A stretch of 64,000 nt of DNA from an uncultured Sphingomonadaceae bacterium (GTDB lineage Bacteria; Pseudomonadota; Alphaproteobacteria; Sphingomonadales; Sphingomonadaceae): positions 620,001-684,000 of the forward strand of contig CANMWO010000001.1 of assembly GCA_947501695.1 (NCBI GenBank). The letters are read 5' to 3'. Shown in pieces: positions 24,554 to 34,967 of the stretch. The translations under genes and the position numbers were made by a program. The stretch's first letter is position 1. Each line of letters begins with the position of its first letter. The notes beneath the pieces were generated by a model. That model was given only the letters and a program-made list of their open reading frames with translations. It searched no databases and was not told where the DNA came from.

Positions 24554-24871
24554 CTAAGCGTCTTTCTTGATCGTTGGGGCGTCGTCACCTAGATCTTCAA
24601 ACCAGGCCTCGACGTCACCGTTGAGCTTGATCAGCAATGGGTTGCCTTTGCGGTCCATCGTCTTGCCAACCTGCACTTTGACCCAGCCTTCAGACACACA
24701 ATATTCTTCGATATTATGCTTGCGTGCTCCGCGGAAATTAATGCCAATACCGCGCTCCAGCAGTTCGCCACCGTAATATTTGCTCCGCGGATTGATCGCG
24801 AGATGGTCGGGCGGGGTGTCGGAGCCCGATTTGCTTTCGGCGGACGCTTCTTTTTCCGTTTTTTCGGTCAT
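24554..24871 (-). CDS. DUF3297 protein
   Basis: 105 aa, acidic Ser/Glu-rich start, then the conserved body PPDHLAINPRSKYYGGELLE, GIGINFRGARKHNIEEYCVSEGWVKV and GNPLLIKLNGDVEAWFED. This block is the DUF3297 family, well conserved in alphaproteobacteria and of unknown function. ATG 24871 was preferred over an earlier one as it starts the acidic segment; upstream is an AT-richer gap and a large membrane protein. Confidence 0.8.
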   Translation of the reverse strand: MTEKTEKEASAESKSGSDTPPDHLAINPRSKYYGGELLERGIGINFRGARKHNIEEYCVSEGWVKVQVGKTMDRKGNPLLIKLNGDVEAWFEDLGDDAPTIKKDA

Positions 24872-24980
24872 AATGCAATAAATCTCCAAGATGTTTCCGA
24901 GGCTTTGCCATAGCGTTCCCGAAAATCAAGTTTTATGCATATTCCCAACATTGCGAAAGCGCAACTAGACCGCTCCTGCT

Positions 24981-25826
24981 TCAATCAAAGACGCTATCAA
25001 CATCGACGCTTTTGCCATTTAAGGCATCAAATATTCCGGCGGGAACAAGGACGTAAAGTGTCAATAAAGCCAAAAAATTAGTGATGAAGAGAATAAACCC
25101 AAACGCTGTCGAGGCCATCGCAACCAAGCCTATAATATATCCTAGCGCAAGTTGTAGGAGAGAGAATCCTCCGAATGCTAGAAAAAGAAATAGCATGATC
25201 ATCAAGCTATTATTTTGGGTCAATCTCCAGGAATCTGCAAGCGCTCGAAACGGATTATAGCTCCGTTTTGCCGCCATGATGGGGCCGGCCGTCCCTAGCC
25301 GAGCCAAGAGAAACAGCGTTGAGATAAAGGCGCCGATAGAAAATAGTATGATCGTCGTGCTGACGCCTGATGCATCTGTTCCCATAAGCAGGTTGCTGCC
25401 TCCTACTCTGCCGAATATTAGGCCAAATGCAAATAGCGTTACAATCAATGCAAGGTAAACCGCGATTAAGGCAAGCAGCGCAGGAAACGAAGCTATAATG
25501 CCATAACCTATTGCACCAATGAAAGTTTCTTGCTCGCGGGATAAGGCGATGCGCCAGCCGATGAAATATCCGGCGATCATCAATGCCAACGCAACAATTA
25601 TGCCTACGGCTATGTTGCTGATTGTGCTGCCGAGTTCATCGACCAGCATTTCAGGATTTTCGAACATTGTGACTGAAAATAAAAGAACAACATCCAAGAA
25701 GAGAAACAGAATAAAGCCAAATATGGCAGCGAGTATCAATATCTGAGCCAAGGCAATTTTTAGTCCGTGCTGCTTTAACATCGTGAAACAGCTCGATGCA
25801 GCCGTTGAGATCTCGAATTTTCGCAT
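24981..25826 (-). CDS. Polytopic membrane protein of unknown family
   Basis: 281 aa with six or seven hydrophobic segments, each rich in Ile, Leu, Phe and Gly (KIALAQILILAAIFGFILF near residue 23, IIVALALMIAGYFIGW, LLALIAVYLALIVTLFAFG and others). A conserved-looking loop AAKRSYNPFRALADSWRLTQNNS precedes the last three helices; this SWxLT element resembles the glycerophosphodiester-phosphodiesterase membrane domain/YciC-type proteins. Role unknown. Single gene, with a long AT-rich region behind it. Confidence 0.6.
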   Translation of the reverse strand: MRKFEISTAASSCFTMLKQHGLKIALAQILILAAIFGFILFLFLDVVLLFSVTMFENPEMLVDELGSTISNIAVGIIVALALMIAGYFIGWRIALSREQETFIGAIGYGIIASFPALLALIAVYLALIVTLFAFGLIFGRVGGSNLLMGTDASGVSTTIILFSIGAFISTLFLLARLGTAGPIMAAKRSYNPFRALADSWRLTQNNSLMIMLFLFLAFGGFSLLQLALGYIIGLVAMASTAFGFILFITNFLALLTLYVLVPAGIFDALNGKSVDVDSVFD

Positions 25827-26180
25827 ATTATACTTCCAATAGTTCGTTTCCCCGATCTGTTAAGTGGATTTCCCGAAAGTAGTCTTGGTTGAATTAATTC
25901 ATTCCATAAGGCAAGGACATATTTGATATATAATACAAATTTTTAAATGTTAATAATAATTATATTTACAAATCCGTATATTTAATAATTAAAGATATGT
26001 TTTAGGGTTTATACATTTTGAATTTGGAGCACCTATTCAGGATATTATATCATTTACGACTTTCTGGTACTCAGTTCCTCAGGATATAAGAAAGTGAAAT
26101 TATGGCGGGCTCAGACAAACAACAAGCTATGTTTGACCTGACCATGGCCCATATCTGCCTGTATTATCACTGCCCACAAA
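25827..26180. other. AT-rich intergenic region
   Basis: 354 nt without a credible gene between the membrane protein start and the terminator. The first 200 bases are strikingly A/T-rich (runs of TTAATAATAATTATATTTAC type), typical of a divergent or regulatory spacer. A 37-codon + frame from 26102 ends in the terminator and was rejected. Confidence 0.4.
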
Positions 26181-26213
26181 AAAGGGGGCGTAGTGCTTCG
26201 CTACGACCCCTTT
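26181..26213 (-). terminator. Terminator of the DUF805 gene
   Basis: On the - strand AAAGGGGTCGTAG pairs with CTACGCCCCCTTT (one mismatch) around a short loop and is followed by six T's. It lies 45 nt after the stop of the DUF805 gene. Confidence 0.8.
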
Positions 26214-26257
26214 AAAATCAACGCCTTCCAGTTAGCGTAATAGCCTTGCGTTTCGGT

Positions 26258-26674
26258 TTAGCTGAACACATCTCCGACATTATCGCTCATCTTAGGGTCT
26301 TCTCCGTAGCTATTTTTACCCTTGGTTCCATCCAGACACATAAAGACAAAGACAATAAGGCCGCCGAGATAAGGGATGAAATTCAACAGAACGAACCAGC
26401 CAGATTTGTCTTGATCATGGAAACGCCGTACCTGCACGGCAATTGATGGCACGATGATGGCCAGAAAATAAATGCCGATTAGTCCGAACATCAAACTCCC
26501 GCCGAAGGACATTCCGTCGGACGCATCTGGTGAAAAGGCGCCTAAAATGCCGCCGAGTATCGTTATTCCAAAAATAACAATTAACTGGAAAAGAGCAAAC
26601 ATCCAATATTCTTTGCGGCGCGATCTTCCGTTAAAATCCGCATAGCGTTTCAGTGGCATCAACATCCATTCCAT
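26258..26674 (-). CDS. DUF805 membrane protein
   Basis: 138 aa. Seen: RYADFNGRSRRKEYWMFALFQLIV, the family opening, three to four TM helices, the RRFHDQDKSGWFVLL loop and a Gly-rich C-terminus, GTKGKNSYGEDPKMS. Proteins of this family (YhaH/YhaI type) are membrane proteins of unknown role. ATG 26674 follows AGGGGA with good spacing; an earlier in-frame ATG would lie before that site. Followed by a good terminator. Confidence 0.9.
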   Translation of the reverse strand: MEWMLMPLKRYADFNGRSRRKEYWMFALFQLIVIFGITILGGILGAFSPDASDGMSFGGSLMFGLIGIYFLAIIVPSIAVQVRRFHDQDKSGWFVLLNFIPYLGGLIVFVFMCLDGTKGKNSYGEDPKMSDNVGDVFS

Positions 26675-26964
26675 GTGTGTTCCCCTCTTCATTTTTTATA
26701 GTTTCTTGTACGCTGAGCCTAACCAGCCGAAAACGAAAATCAAGCATCTATTTCGTTAGGTTAAAATTCGCTGCTGCTCTTAGTCCAGGGCCTACCAGGC
26801 TGTGTAGGATTATACAGTTTCTACATAGAATTGCTCAAAATATTACCGTAGTTCTGAGATTAAGAAGTGGCTGTATTTAATTGTTTTATAACACTTTATA
26901 GTATCGATACTCTAATGACCGATTTTTAAACCTGTAGCAAAGATTTTTCCTGCGGGTCTGCGAT

Positions 26965-27936
26965 CTATTCAATGACAGGAAAGCAGGACAGATCATCTGC
27001 AAATTCTATTGGTCCGTTATAGCTCTGACGGATCGAGCCCATGATCGCTTCACGATCGTTTAGGGCACGCTGCATATGGTGGGACAATACAAGTTTTTTG
27101 GTACCTGCTTTTTGAGCAGCCTCACCGATGGACGCCCCATCTCGGTGAAGGCCTCGCGGTTGCCCATCAGCCATGGATATGGCGTTGTGCATGATCATGA
27201 TATCCGGTTGGCCGTTGCCGGTTGCTTTCTCAAATGTTTCGCTCAGAAAACTCTGGTCACCTGAAAACAAAAGCCGCTTTCCTTTAATCCGGACCACGTA
27301 AGAAAGAGAGGGAACTTCCAGATGTTTGACCGCAATGGCATCCGTTTCCAACCCATCCTTACGAAGCACCGTCTGCATATCATCGCGACTGGTCTCAATA
27401 TCGCGAATAGTGAGCATTGGCAGTGCAGGATTGTTATCAAGATAGGAACTCAAATAACGAAGTGCGCCGTCTTTCCCGACTAATGCGCCCAGAAACTCGC
27501 TAGTTGATGGAAAGCTAGTAGAACCTTCCGGTCCTGCGATTAACAGAGGCTCTGTGCGTTTCGCAAAGCTACCGCTGTTCAAAATACCTGGGAGGCCGCC
27601 GACATGATCTCCGTGGAAATGAGTTAGAAGGATTGCGTCATGATCTTTGAAGTCCACGCCGGCTTCACCATAGCGAATGAAGCTGCCTGGACCTGCATCA
27701 ACCATTATCCGGGCCTTTCCGTCAACCCAGACAATATTGCCAGCACCACCTCGGTGATCGTCGGCAATGGGACCGCCGGAGCCCAAAATTTGTACAGCCA
27801 GGGCATTGTCGCGGCATGCCGCAGGGTCATCGGCAACCATGTCTCTATTGGTGGTTGGTTCCGCGCACGAGATCAGCAGTGCCGAGGCAGCCGCAGCCAC
27901 GCTCCAGTGCAAAAGCTTCTTTGAAATTGCTGTCAT
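26965..27936 (-). CDS. Exported metallo-beta-lactamase-fold lipoprotein
   Basis: 323 aa. Lipobox ALLISC (Cys about residue 24) behind a normal signal peptide. The metal-site motif THFHGDHVGGLPG, the upstream VDAGPGS strand and the downstream GDQSF/SHHM positions (Asp and His ligands) mark the metallo-beta-lactamase fold. The shape is like AHL lactonase or arylsulfatase/RNase-Z-like hydrolases placed in the periplasm; substrate unknown. ATG 27936 was preferred because it gives an ideal signal peptide; the frame is open six codons further. The 290 nt between it and DUF805 are AT-rich and hold no gene I can support. Confidence 0.75.
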   Translation of the reverse strand: MTAISKKLLHWSVAAAASALLISCAEPTTNRDMVADDPAACRDNALAVQILGSGGPIADDHRGGAGNIVWVDGKARIMVDAGPGSFIRYGEAGVDFKDHDAILLTHFHGDHVGGLPGILNSGSFAKRTEPLLIAGPEGSTSFPSTSEFLGALVGKDGALRYLSSYLDNNPALPMLTIRDIETSRDDMQTVLRKDGLETDAIAVKHLEVPSLSYVVRIKGKRLLFSGDQSFLSETFEKATGNGQPDIMIMHNAISMADGQPRGLHRDGASIGEAAQKAGTKKLVLSHHMQRALNDREAIMGSIRQSYNGPIEFADDLSCFPVIE

Positions 27937-27983
27937 GCGCTGATGATGATCCATCTCAGCGCATGATGCAACTCTATGCTGTT

Positions 27984-29801
27984 TTAAGCCGCTTCAGCCT
28001 TTCGTGCTGCTTTCTTACGATCATTTGGATCAAGATAGCGTTTGCGGAGGCGGATTGTCTTAGGCGTTACTTCGACCAATTCATCATTGTCGATATAGGC
28101 GATCGCCTGCTCCAGCGTCATAACCTTTGGCGTTGTCAACCGGATGGCGTCTTCTTTTCCCGAAACCCGGAAGTTGGTGAGGGCCTTTGATTTCATCGGA
28201 TTGACATCAAGATCGCCGGGTTTGGCATTTTCGCCGATAACCATGCCTTCGTAAACCGGTGTTTGCGCGCCGATAAACAAGACACCGCGCTCTTCGAGCA
28301 TGTTTAGCGCGTAAGCCGCTGTATCGCCCGTGCCGTTCGATACGAGTACGCCAACCGGACGACCTTCGATAACGCCTTTATACTCGCCATATTTTTCAAA
28401 CAAGCGGTTCATCAGGCCGGTTCCGCGTGTGTCGGATAGAAACTCGCCATGATAGCCGATTAGGCCGCGAGAAGGCGCGGAGAAGGTCAGACGGGTCTTG
28501 CCGGCGCCAGAGGGTCGTTGTTCGGTTAATTCTGCTTTACGGCGCTGCATTTTGGAAACGACAGTGCTGGAATATTCGTCATCCACATCGATGACAACGG
28601 TTTCATAGGGTTCTTGGCGTTTGCCGTCTTCTTCGCGGTACAGAACGCGCGGACGGGAAATGCCGAGCTCAAAGCCTTCGCGGCGCATCGTTTCAATAAG
28701 TACGCCGAGCTGTAGTTCGCCGCGGCCAGCAACTTCAAAGCTGTCTCGGTCTTCGCTTTCGGTCACTTTAATGGCTACATTTGATTCTGCTTCGCGGAGC
28801 AAGCGATCGCGGATGATACGGCTCGTAACCTTATCGCCTTCGCGGCCGGCAACAGGACTGTCGTTAACTGCAAAGCGCATAGACAATGTTGGCGGATCGA
28901 TAGGTTGGGCGGCGATTGGTTCGGTCACAGCAGGATCGCATATCGTATTCGATACGGTCGCTTTGGTCAAACCTGCTAGTGAAATGATGTCACCGGCTTT
29001 GGCGCTTTCAACCGGAACACGCTCAAGGCCATTAAACGCCATGATCTTTGTCGCACGACCGGTTTCGACAACATTGCCGTCCATATCGATCGCGTGGATC
29101 GGCATGTTCAGGTCAATTTTTCCGCTTTCGACTTTGCCGGTCAATATGCGGCCAACAAAATTGTCACGGTCGAGCAAAGTTACCAGAAATTTGAATTCTG
29201 CATCAGGATCAACGTCAGGCTCTGGCACGTGTTCGATAATCTTGTCGAACAAGGGTGAAAGATCGCCTTCGCGTACTTCTGGTGTGTCACCAGCATAGCC
29301 GTTGCGGCCACTGGCAAAGAGTGACGGGAAATCAAGTTGTTCATCATTGGCGTCGAGATTAACGAACAGGTCAAACACTTCGTCGAGCACTTCTTCCGCA
29401 CGGCCATCCGGGCGGTCAATCTTGTTGACGACCACAATTGGCTTCAAGCCAAGAGCCAAAGCCTTGCCGGTAACAAATTTCGTCTGTGGCATCGCGCCTT
29501 CGGCACTGTCGACAAGCAGGATAACGCCATCAACCATAGACAGGATGCGTTCCACTTCACCGCCAAAGTCGGCATGGCCCGGTGTATCAACAATGTTGAT
29601 ACGCGTACCTTTCCACTCGACACTCGTACATTTTGCGAGAATCGTAATGCCGCGTTCTTTTTCTAGATCGTTGCTGTCCATGGCGCGTTCTTCAACGCGC
29701 TCATTGTCGCGGAATGTCCCGGATTGACGGAAAAGCTGGTCCACAAGGGTGGTTTTGCCGTGATCAACGTGCGCGATAATAGCTATATTGCGAAGAGACA
29801 T
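27984..29801 (-). CDS. typA: Translational GTPase TypA/BipA
   Basis: 605 aa, normal length. Ribosome-binding GTPase used in ribosome assembly and cold/stress adaptation. Seen: P-loop [13 protein letters not shown]2 [12 protein letters not shown] (G3), NKIDRPD (G4), SAEGA/G5 region, then domain II, the EF-G-like III/V domains and the C-terminal domain with [10 protein letters not shown] (KALTN motif of TypA). ATG 29801 starts the family N-terminus [17 protein letters not shown]; an open 15-codon extension is likely not translated. Confidence 0.96.
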   Translation of the reverse strand: MSLRNIAIIAHVDHGKTTLVDQLFRQSGTFRDNERVEERAMDSNDLEKERGITILAKCTSVEWKGTRINIVDTPGHADFGGEVERILSMVDGVILLVDSAEGAMPQTKFVTGKALALGLKPIVVVNKIDRPDGRAEEVLDEVFDLFVNLDANDEQLDFPSLFASGRNGYAGDTPEVREGDLSPLFDKIIEHVPEPDVDPDAEFKFLVTLLDRDNFVGRILTGKVESGKIDLNMPIHAIDMDGNVVETGRATKIMAFNGLERVPVESAKAGDIISLAGLTKATVSNTICDPAVTEPIAAQPIDPPTLSMRFAVNDSPVAGREGDKVTSRIIRDRLLREAESNVAIKVTESEDRDSFEVAGRGELQLGVLIETMRREGFELGISRPRVLYREEDGKRQEPYETVVIDVDDEYSSTVVSKMQRRKAELTEQRPSGAGKTRLTFSAPSRGLIGYHGEFLSDTRGTGLMNRLFEKYGEYKGVIEGRPVGVLVSNGTGDTAAYALNMLEERGVLFIGAQTPVYEGMVIGENAKPGDLDVNPMKSKALTNFRVSGKEDAIRLTTPKVMTLEQAIAYIDNDELVEVTPKTIRLRKRYLDPNDRKKAARKAEAA

Positions 29802-30006
29802 ATTAAATTCTGCCGTAAGAGAGGAAAGGGGACTTATCTGCCGCACCTTATGTTGCGTGCGCCCTTAACCTGTTTCGTGCTGCGCCGCAACATCAGAAAC
29901 CGGCTTTGATATTGTCTATCGCTACGTCACCAAAATAACATATGCACTTTTAGAACAGTTAATATAAAGATGGGGACTCGTTATCTTGTCTGAAATATAG
30001 ATAGAT

Positions 30007-30834
30007 ATGAAAATTCATTCTATGTCATCATTCACTGTTAATGGTCCATTAGTTACTATCGTGATGCCGGTATATAATGGCGCGTGCTATCTGGATAGTG
30101 CGATCCGGTCCATTTTACAGCAGAAATATTGTGATTGGGAGCTCATCTGCATTGATGATGGATCTACGGATGGTTCGGACGCGATTATTGTGAGGCATGC
30201 CGTCACTGACTCGCGCATACGTCATCTGAGTAACGGTCAAAATTTAGGATTGCCGGCAACGCTCAATCGAGGATTTGCTGAAGCGCGGGGCAAATTGCAT
30301 AGCTGGACCAGCGACGATAATATCTTGCGTCCGAACATGATTGCAAAGCTGGTCGAGAAATTGGAGGCAGACCCTAATACCGACATTGTTTATGCTGGCT
30401 ATAGCGTGATTGACGATGCCGAGAATATTCTGCGCTATATTCCGCCACGTCCAATCGAAGATCGTTGGTATGGTAATCCGGTGGGCGCAGCCTTTCTTTA
30501 TCGCCAAGATGTCACGAAAAAATTGAAAGGTTATGACGAAGCACTCTTCGGCGCCGAAGATTATGACTATTGGATGCGCGCTGCTCACCACTTTCAAATG
30601 AAGCCTGTAGATATCGATCTTTATTTATACCGCCGCCATGAGCGCAGCTTGACCGATCAACGGAGCGACGAAATCCGACAATTGGTGTCCCGGGTGCTGG
30701 TCCGGAAACTGGAACATGTTGATTTGAACTTGCTTGGCAAGGCTTTGGCGAGCCATCCCTGGACGGTGTTGAGAGCATCGCCGCAACTGACGGTCGATTT
30801 GGTCCGCGCCATCTGGCATCGGGTTCAGCGTTAG
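30007..30834 (+). CDS. Family 2 glycosyltransferase
   Basis: 275 aa GT-A glycosyltransferase. Seen: VTIVMPVYNGACYLDSAIRS, CIDDGSTDGSDAI (first DxD-like), NLGLPATLNRGFAEARG, and SDDN near ILRPNMIAKL; a later GAEDYDYWMR supplies the acidic/aromatic acceptor loop. Transfers a sugar from a nucleotide donor to an envelope glycan; target unknown. Stands alone 205 nt after typA's divergent start; its stop is 3 nt from the facing lipoprotein gene. Confidence 0.85.
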   Translation: MKIHSMSSFTVNGPLVTIVMPVYNGACYLDSAIRSILQQKYCDWELICIDDGSTDGSDAIIVRHAVTDSRIRHLSNGQNLGLPATLNRGFAEARGKLHSWTSDDNILRPNMIAKLVEKLEADPNTDIVYAGYSVIDDAENILRYIPPRPIEDRWYGNPVGAAFLYRQDVTKKLKGYDEALFGAEDYDYWMRAAHHFQMKPVDIDLYLYRRHERSLTDQRSDEIRQLVSRVLVRKLEHVDLNLLGKALASHPWTVLRASPQLTVDLVRAIWHRVQR

Positions 30835-30837
30835 AAA

Positions 30838-31440
30838 TCAAAGACAGGGCGACGATGCCGCTCGTTTGTCCTGTCCCCAGCTTCGGTATCCGGCAGTATC
30901 GATGTGGAATCGCGTGGCACGATAAATGCCCAACCCTACCTTTAACTTCCGTCCCTTCTTTTTATGCCAAGCGCACAGAGTTTCAATGATTTCGGCGCGT
31001 TCTATCTTCCCCTTTGGTTTCATGTCGATGGCAAAAAAACGCATGTGAAAACTTCGCAAAGCGCCGCCAACACACTTGTTGATCTTCGGCTGGCGAAAGA
31101 CAGACAAGCCCTCGACGGGGCCAAGCATGGGGATAACTTCATCGCGAACGATACGAAGTGTAGGAACAATGTTGACCCAATCTTTTTGCGGTGGAACCAA
31201 GAACGGTTCTGAGTCACATTTTTGCCAACGAACGTCGCTTCTCAGCAATTCCTCGACCGGCAATATTCCATCTACATTTTCGGACTTTAGAAATCTTTGG
31301 AAATCTTCAATAGCAGAGAGCTTATTCCCGGTCTGGCTCCATTGAGTGAATTGAGACGTTGGCTGAAGTTGAGGGGCATAACTATCGTCGCAACCGACAA
31401 GCAAAAATATCAACAGAAAGGCCCATGTTCTTGTGATCAC
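30838..31440 (-). CDS. M15-like peptidase lipoprotein
   Basis: About 200 aa if the GTG at 31440 is used (weak site before it); the frame stays open 54 codons further. Signal with lipobox LLVGC. The C-terminus carries RSFHMRFFAID and the pattern ...RFHIDTAGYRSWG, the SxHxxGxAxD / HxDxxGxRxWG layout of M15 zinc carboxypeptidases that cut peptidoglycan cross-bridges. Some histidine spacing is unusual: the His-x-Arg-x-x-Asp of the first motif reads FHMRFFAID. Likely a periplasmic peptidoglycan-acting enzyme or a degenerate member. Divergent from the BASS transporter. Confidence 0.55.
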   Translation of the reverse strand: MITRTWAFLLIFLLVGCDDSYAPQLQPTSQFTQWSQTGNKLSAIEDFQRFLKSENVDGILPVEELLRSDVRWQKCDSEPFLVPPQKDWVNIVPTLRIVRDEVIPMLGPVEGLSVFRQPKINKCVGGALRSFHMRFFAIDMKPKGKIERAEIIETLCAWHKKKGRKLKVGLGIYRATRFHIDTAGYRSWGQDKRAASSPCL

Positions 31441-31503
31441 TTTTAAAATACCCGCTGGTTTGACTTGCGCCGGATATCTCAGTGGAGCATTGGCGAAAGC
31501 GCA

Positions 31504-32463
31504 ATGCAAACTATAAGAATGATTTTGGGCGACAAATTTATCTGGTTGCTTGGGACTTGCGTCCTTCTGGCGACCATAGTCCCTGTGAACGGGGCGGCTC
31601 AACCTATTGCGGCATTTGGTGTGACGGCGGGTATCTTCTGGATATTTCTACTCCATGGCATTCGGCTGGACCGGCAAGAGGTGGTTGCGGGCTTTCGCAA
31701 TTGGCGCCTGCAATCGGCTGTGTTTGGATTTGTTTTCGGCGCGATGGTGTTGGCCGGGCTCGTTCTGTCGCATGTTTTGGACGGGTATATTGCGCCTTTG
31801 ATTGCGGTCGGTTTCTTATATCTCGGATGCCTGCCGTCCACGATCCAATCGGCGGCGAGCTATACCGCCATTGCCAAAGGCAATGTGGGCGCGTCCGTTG
31901 TCGCAGCGGCGACGGTCAATTTATCATCCATAATTATTACACCGGTCTTTTTCGCGCTACTGGCGAGCTCCGTTGGTATTGTGATTACCGGCGCTTCTTT
32001 TGTGAAAATCATGACGATGCTATTGTTACCGTTTGTGATCGGTCAACTGATCCAGAGTTGGGCGCGTCCTTGGGTGGCGCGGCATAAGGGCATAGTGGGA
32101 TGGTCCGACAAAATCGCGATTAGCTTGGCCGTTTATGTTGCTTTCTCCGGCGCGGTGGTGGCGGGCATATGGCAACAAGTGCCGGGTGACCAATTTCTGA
32201 TCATTGCTGCGGCGATTGCCGGACTGTTAATCTTTGCCTTCGCCGGCGCTTGGCTGTTGGGCGGTTTCGCAGGCTTTGTGATAAATGACCGCAAGGCCTT
32301 GCTATTTGGCGGAGCGCAAAAAAGCATCGCGGTTGGCGCGCCGCTGGCGGCGATATTATTTCCCCCAGAAGCCGCCGGTTTTGTTCTGATTCCGCTCTTA
32401 TTATATCATCTGTCCAGCCTGGTGCTGTCGGCACCATTGGCGGTCCATTTGTCGAAATCTTAA
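31504..32463 (+). CDS. Bile-acid:sodium symporter-family (BASS) transporter
   Basis: 319 aa with about ten helices. Seen: an N-terminal DKFIWLLGTCVLLATIVPV helix, LYLGCLPSTIQSA (the conserved crossover-like region of BASS proteins) and KALLFGGAQKSIAVGAPLA in the second half, also a crossover-type motif. This is the SBF_like (YfeH) subgroup; substrates of homologues include pyruvate-like acids and steroids. ATG 31504 was chosen; the frame opens upstream at 31465. The stop overlaps the facing FtsX-family permease by four bases. Confidence 0.85.
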   Translation: MQTIRMILGDKFIWLLGTCVLLATIVPVNGAAQPIAAFGVTAGIFWIFLLHGIRLDRQEVVAGFRNWRLQSAVFGFVFGAMVLAGLVLSHVLDGYIAPLIAVGFLYLGCLPSTIQSAASYTAIAKGNVGASVVAAATVNLSSIIITPVFFALLASSVGIVITGASFVKIMTMLLLPFVIGQLIQSWARPWVARHKGIVGWSDKIAISLAVYVAFSGAVVAGIWQQVPGDQFLIIAAAIAGLLIFAFAGAWLLGGFAGFVINDRKALLFGGAQKSIAVGAPLAAILFPPEAAGFVLIPLLLYHLSSLVLSAPLAVHLSKS

Positions 32464-34967
32464 AGCTCGCGCAGTGCCTGCGCTGGTTTCGCGGATAGTA
32501 TCGGTATCGATCCCAGCAGCCCAATACCCAAGGTGACAATAGCGCCAATGCCAAGTGTCACCATCACAACGACCCAATCAGGCTGCCAGGTAAATTCAAA
32601 AATCTGGGTAATGACAAACCAACCAGCGAGCAGGCCTAGGCCCAAGGCAACAGCGGATAACAGCAAGGCTAGCACGGCATATTCAATCGCTTGGGCTGAC
32701 AATATCTGTGACCGTGTGGCGCCTAGCAGCTTCAGGATGACGCTGTCATAAACCCGCGACTGGCGGGATGCTGCGATGGCGCCGATTAGCACTGCGATGC
32801 CTGAGAAAATCGCGATGGAAGCTGCAGCGGCAATGGCGGTAGCCATCTGATCCAATATCGTGCCGATCTGAGAAGCGATCTCCTTGACCTTCACCATCGA
32901 AATGGATGGAAATTCGCGCGGCAATGATCCCAGCAGCCCGTCTTCCCTGGCTTCATCCAATTGGATGGTAGCGGCAACATTATGCGGCGTGTTGACCAGC
33001 ACATTGGGCGGGAACACCAGCACATAGTTAAAGCCGAAATTGCGCCAGTTTATTTTGCGCAGGGAAGCGACCGTGGTTTTGATCTCTACACCGAGCAAGC
33101 TGACGGTCAGACTATCTCCAACCTTTAGGCCGAGCGCTGCTGCTTGTTCGTCATCGACCGAAACCAGCGGCGGACCATCATAATCGGACGGCCACCATTC
33201 ACCTTCGGCTATCTCGCTGCCTTCCGGCAAATCCGCGCTGTAGGTCAGGCCGCGGTCGCCGCGTAATACCCAGGCGCCCTCCGGTATTTCGTCCAGCTCG
33301 GAAACGATCTGGCCACTATATTCAGTGATGATGCCGCGAAGCGTAGGGACGATGTTCACTTCGGCCCCCGGCGCGCTTGCCGTGACTTGCGTCTTGAACT
33401 CATCAGCACGCTCGACGGGAATGTCGAGAACAAAGAAATTGGGTGCCTGTTCGGGGATGCTAAGCCTGATTTCATTCGTAAGACTGGTCTGAATAGCGGC
33501 TAGCGTGGCGAACAGGGTTAGGCCAAGGCCCAATGCAACAACCAGCTGACCGGTTTGTGCACCAGGCCGATGGAGATTGGTCAAGGCCAATCGCAGCAAT
33601 GGCTGTTTGGGCCGCGGGGCTTTGCTCGCGAGCCAGCGGATCAGTATGCCAAGCAGGCTGAGCAGCAGCAATATGCCGAGCGCGGCACCGATGAACGCGA
33701 GCGAGAACATCGGTTCTCGGCCGCTGCCAACGGCAAGTGCCACGATCGCAGCGATGGCGAGTATGACAGCAATCCATGTCGGCTTATCGATCTGCCTCCA
33801 AGACCGACTTTCGCCGCGAAACAGTCCAGCGGCCGGGATTAGTTTTGCGCGCGATAGAGGCGGCAAGGCAAAGATGATCGCTATCAGCAAGCCATAAGCT
33901 GCGCTGACGATAAGCGGTATGGGATAGAGGGCGAATTCCGGCTTGATCGGCAGGACATCTCCAGCCACCTGAATGATGGCCAGAGGCGCGAGCGCGCCAA
34001 TGACCAAGCCAGCAGATATAGCCACTAATGCAACCGCCAGAATTTGGAACATATAAATACGAAAGACCATCGCGCTGTCGGCGCCCAATATTTTCAGCGT
34101 TGCTATCGCTCCCTGCTTTCCGCGCAAGTAAGAAGCAACGCCGTTGCCAACACCGATACCCGCGATGACAAGTGATGCAAGGCCGACTAGCGTCAAAAAC
34201 TGGCCCATACGTTCGATGAAACGCCGCGTACTAGGGGCGCCATTATCGCGGGTTTTGACTTCCCAAGCGGCATTCTTATTTTGTGCTTCCAGTTGGTCAC
34301 CTAGTGCGGCTGGATCCACCGTAGCCGGCAATTTTAATCGATATTTGCTTTGAAACAGGCTACCTGGCTGGATCAGATTTGTGGTGCGTAATCCTTTGAC
34401 AGATGTAATCGCTACGGGCCCCAAGGAAAGACCTTCACTGAGCCGATCCGGCTCATCGCCGATTATCCCGGCGATGGTGAAAGCCGCTTCACCAAATTCA
34501 ATTACATCTCCGACCTTTAACGACAAGCGCTGGATAAGGGCGGGCGTAACATAGATCTGCTCCGCATTGAGTGTCGGAGCAATCGTCCCGTCTTCCAGTG
34601 TAAAATCACCATAAAGAGGGTAGAGGGCGTCGACGCCTTTAAGTTCGACCAATTGCGTATCGCTGCCATCGGGTAATCGCGCCATCGCCTGCATGCGCAG
34701 GGTTTCGGATAGTTCTCCCGACGCTTGAAGGGCGTCGCGTTCCGCTGGTGTGGCTTCGCGCTGGGCGACAGAGATTTCGAGATCGCCGCCCAAGATCGAT
34801 TGGCCACGATTGGCAAGTTCATCGGTGATCGCGCTGGTAAGGCTGCCAATAGCGGCAAGCGTGGCGACGCCCAGGAATAAGCAGACAATTAATAGGCGTA
34901 GGCCAACGAACCGGCCGCGCAGATCGCGCCGGGCAATGGCCCATGCTTTGGAGAGATCAGCGCTCAT
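32460..34967 (-). CDS. FtsX-type ABC permease (YbbP-like)
   Basis: 835 aa. Two FtsX-type permease units: TM near residue 23 (LRLLIVCLFLGVATLAAIGSL), then a large periplasmic region, a central block of four to eight helices (LTLVGLASLVIAGIGVGNG, ILAVALVAISAGLVIG, LIAIIFALPPLS) and a second set of four at the end. Works with the ATP-binding partner that overlaps it by four bases upstream. YbbAP-type pairs are tied to tesA across bacteria and are thought to extract hydrophobic compounds or phospholipids from the inner membrane. Confidence 0.88.
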   Translation of the reverse strand: MSADLSKAWAIARRDLRGRFVGLRLLIVCLFLGVATLAAIGSLTSAITDELANRGQSILGGDLEISVAQREATPAERDALQASGELSETLRMQAMARLPDGSDTQLVELKGVDALYPLYGDFTLEDGTIAPTLNAEQIYVTPALIQRLSLKVGDVIEFGEAAFTIAGIIGDEPDRLSEGLSLGPVAITSVKGLRTTNLIQPGSLFQSKYRLKLPATVDPAALGDQLEAQNKNAAWEVKTRDNGAPSTRRFIERMGQFLTLVGLASLVIAGIGVGNGVASYLRGKQGAIATLKILGADSAMVFRIYMFQILAVALVAISAGLVIGALAPLAIIQVAGDVLPIKPEFALYPIPLIVSAAYGLLIAIIFALPPLSRAKLIPAAGLFRGESRSWRQIDKPTWIAVILAIAAIVALAVGSGREPMFSLAFIGAALGILLLLSLLGILIRWLASKAPRPKQPLLRLALTNLHRPGAQTGQLVVALGLGLTLFATLAAIQTSLTNEIRLSIPEQAPNFFVLDIPVERADEFKTQVTASAPGAEVNIVPTLRGIITEYSGQIVSELDEIPEGAWVLRGDRGLTYSADLPEGSEIAEGEWWPSDYDGPPLVSVDDEQAAALGLKVGDSLTVSLLGVEIKTTVASLRKINWRNFGFNYVLVFPPNVLVNTPHNVAATIQLDEAREDGLLGSLPREFPSISMVKVKEIASQIGTILDQMATAIAAAASIAIFSGIAVLIGAIAASRQSRVYDSVILKLLGATRSQILSAQAIEYAVLALLLSAVALGLGLLAGWFVITQIFEFTWQPDWVVVMVTLGIGAIVTLGIGLLGSIPILSAKPAQALREL

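Noticed and set aside
26102-26215. 37-codon frame in the AT-rich gap at 26.1 kb
   Set aside because: It runs into the DUF805 terminator stem, so it is probably chance.
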